The position numbers and the translations under genes are program-made. The notes beneath the pieces are model-generated. The model was not told the origin of the DNA. It did no database searches and saw only the letters and a program-made list of their open reading frames with translations. From contig CANQWJ010000070.1 in the NCBI GenBank assembly GCA_947627525.1, positions 1-6,359 on the forward strand: a stretch of 6,359 nucleotides of DNA, written 5' to 3'. The DNA comes from an uncultured Bacilli bacterium (GTDB taxonomy: Bacteria; Bacillota_I; Bacilli_A; RF39; UBA660). How positions within the stretch are numbered: position 1 is the first letter of the stretch; each line of letters begins with the position of its first letter. Positions 5,982 through 6,359 of the stretch are shown piece by piece.

Positions 5982-6079
5982 GTAGTCAATAATAAAGCCG
6001 GCATATTCTCAACTCGCAAGATCCATTAACTTTGTTATGCTTTGCTCGTTTGCGATATTCCGTTTTAAAATTTGACTAC
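5982..6079. repeat. Long-range inverted repeat with nested stem
   Basis: GTAGTCAA (5982-5989) and TTGACTAC (6072-6079) are perfect 8-bp complements across about 80 bases. Inside, TCGCAA (6014-6019) pairs with TTGCGA (6050-6055). A possible GCATA/TATGC pairing (6001-6005 with 6036-6040) would cross the inner stem as a pseudoknot. Each pairing alone could arise by chance; the nesting is what makes it notable. Confidence 0.4.
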
Positions 6080-6122
6080 AAGATTTTACTTTTAACTAAT
6101 ACTTCTATTCTATTGCTATACT

Positions 6123-6162
6123 CTCTCCAAGGAAAAACGTAGCCGACGTTTTTCTTGGAGAG
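6123..6162. repeat. Strong 17-bp hairpin with a bulged G
   Basis: CTCTCCAAG and AAAAACGT (6123-6131, 6133-6140) pair with ACGTTTTTCTTGGAGAG (6146-6162) around the five-base loop AGCCG, leaving G6132 (or its neighbour) unpaired. This is the most stable dyad in the window. No T-run follows on either strand, so it is not a standard terminator. Confidence 0.85.
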
Positions 6163-6267
6163 CAAGAAAAGCCAAAAGAATAATTAAGATGAAGTCTAAT
6201 GTATGAATAATTAACTACCATTAAACAACGTAATTGTAAGCAAAAAACCACCTCAAATTCCGTTAAG

Positions 6268-6305
6268 TTGGCCTTTAGTCAAGTAAGAACTTCGTTCAAG
6301 GCCAA
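6268..6305. repeat. Inverted repeat TTGGCCTT/AAGGCCAA with inner hairpin
   Basis: TTGGCCTT (6268-6275) and AAGGCCAA (6298-6305) are perfect 8-bp complements. Within, GAAC TTC GTTC (6287-6297) forms a tight hairpin directly abutting the right arm, so the two helices could stack. The right arm ends one base before the extended -10 at 6306-6314, a position suited to an operator. Confidence 0.65.
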
Positions 6306-6314
6306 TGTTATAAT
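6306..6314 (+). promoter_or_regulatory. Possible extended -10 promoter reading off the right edge
   Basis: TGTTATAAT matches the extended -10 consensus TGnTATAAT, but no good -35 is seen 16-18 bases upstream, where the inverted repeat at 6268-6305 lies. The remaining 45 bases hold no start codon with a ribosome site. The call depends on a gene or RNA beyond the window. Confidence 0.35.
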
Positions 6315-6359
6315 ATATGATAATATTAAATAGTAACATTAAATTGTAATTTTATTTTA

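Larger units (their letters stand above)
5821..6359. other. Gene-free region rich in inverted repeats
   Basis: I find no protein gene, tRNA or rRNA here. Unlike the plain AT-rich spacers elsewhere, it has pockets of higher GC (near 5924-5936, 5998-6060, 6123-6162 and 6268-6305), each belonging to a dyad. The heptamer TAGTCAA occurs at 5896, 5983 and 6276 and inverted at 6072. None of the four main dyads has a U-tail on either strand, so they are not ordinary terminators. It may hold one large structured RNA, several recombination or binding sites, or the upstream region of a gene beyond the right edge. Confidence 0.6.

Noticed and set aside
5914..6162. Integron attC sites, because of bulged hairpins in a gene-free region.
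   Set aside because: The required paired core sites (RYYYAAC/GTTRRRY) do not flank the hairpins and there are no cassette genes or integrase.
6210..6252. Minus-strand GAGGTGG followed by a TTG as start of a tiny peptide.
   Set aside because: The frame is only about ten codons, has no recognisable features and lacks a clear promoter.
6268..6305. tRNA T-arm, because of TTCGTTCAAGG.
   Set aside because: No acceptor stem, anticodon arm or TTCGA-type T-loop in the right geometry can be found around it.

Overview
The window is very AT-rich and comes from a low-GC Gram-positive bacterium (Bacillota: Clostridia- or Bacilli-like, possibly an uncultured gut lineage). The evidence is AT-biased codon use, Shine-Dalgarno sites of the AGGAG/GGAGGT type, a class of HelD protein typical of Bacillota, and a small DUF1540-type cysteine-rich protein. 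All tryptophans are TGG and no gene reads through TGA, so the standard bacterial code applies. None of the six supported genes happens to end in TGA.

Region 1 (1-4310, plus strand) is an apparent operon already running at the left edge. It holds the C-terminal end of a HAD-type phosphatase, an HPr-kinase-like P-loop protein, an aminoglycoside-phosphotransferase (APH)-fold kinase that overlaps the previous stop by one base (TAATG), and after 31 bases a HelD-type helicase-like ATPase that clears stalled RNA polymerase. A strong 14-bp terminator follows. One phosphatase beside two different kinase folds suggests a phosphorylation/dephosphorylation module for a small molecule or peptide; the substrate cannot be read from the sequence.

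Region 2 (4361-4626, minus strand) holds a 55-residue gene with eight cysteines and a perfect Shine-Dalgarno site. It converges on helD and has its own terminator. It is divergent from region 3.

Region 3 (4667-5478, plus strand) is a single-gene unit. An extended -10 promoter drives a 245-residue protein with a Rossmann/SAM-methyltransferase-like glycine motif but no family I can name, and a terminator overlaps its stop codon.

Region 4 (5473-6359) has no convincing protein gene but is rich in structure. It contains three tandem 41-42 bp repeats with conserved dyads, a minus-strand promoter and terminator that could bound a roughly 95-nt RNA, and a series of four non-terminator dyads (5914-5959, 5982-6079, 6123-6162, 6268-6305), the last abutting a possible extended -10 element. 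This is the least explained part of the window and the best place to look for a new RNA or DNA element. The protein cluster is the other item worth following up.
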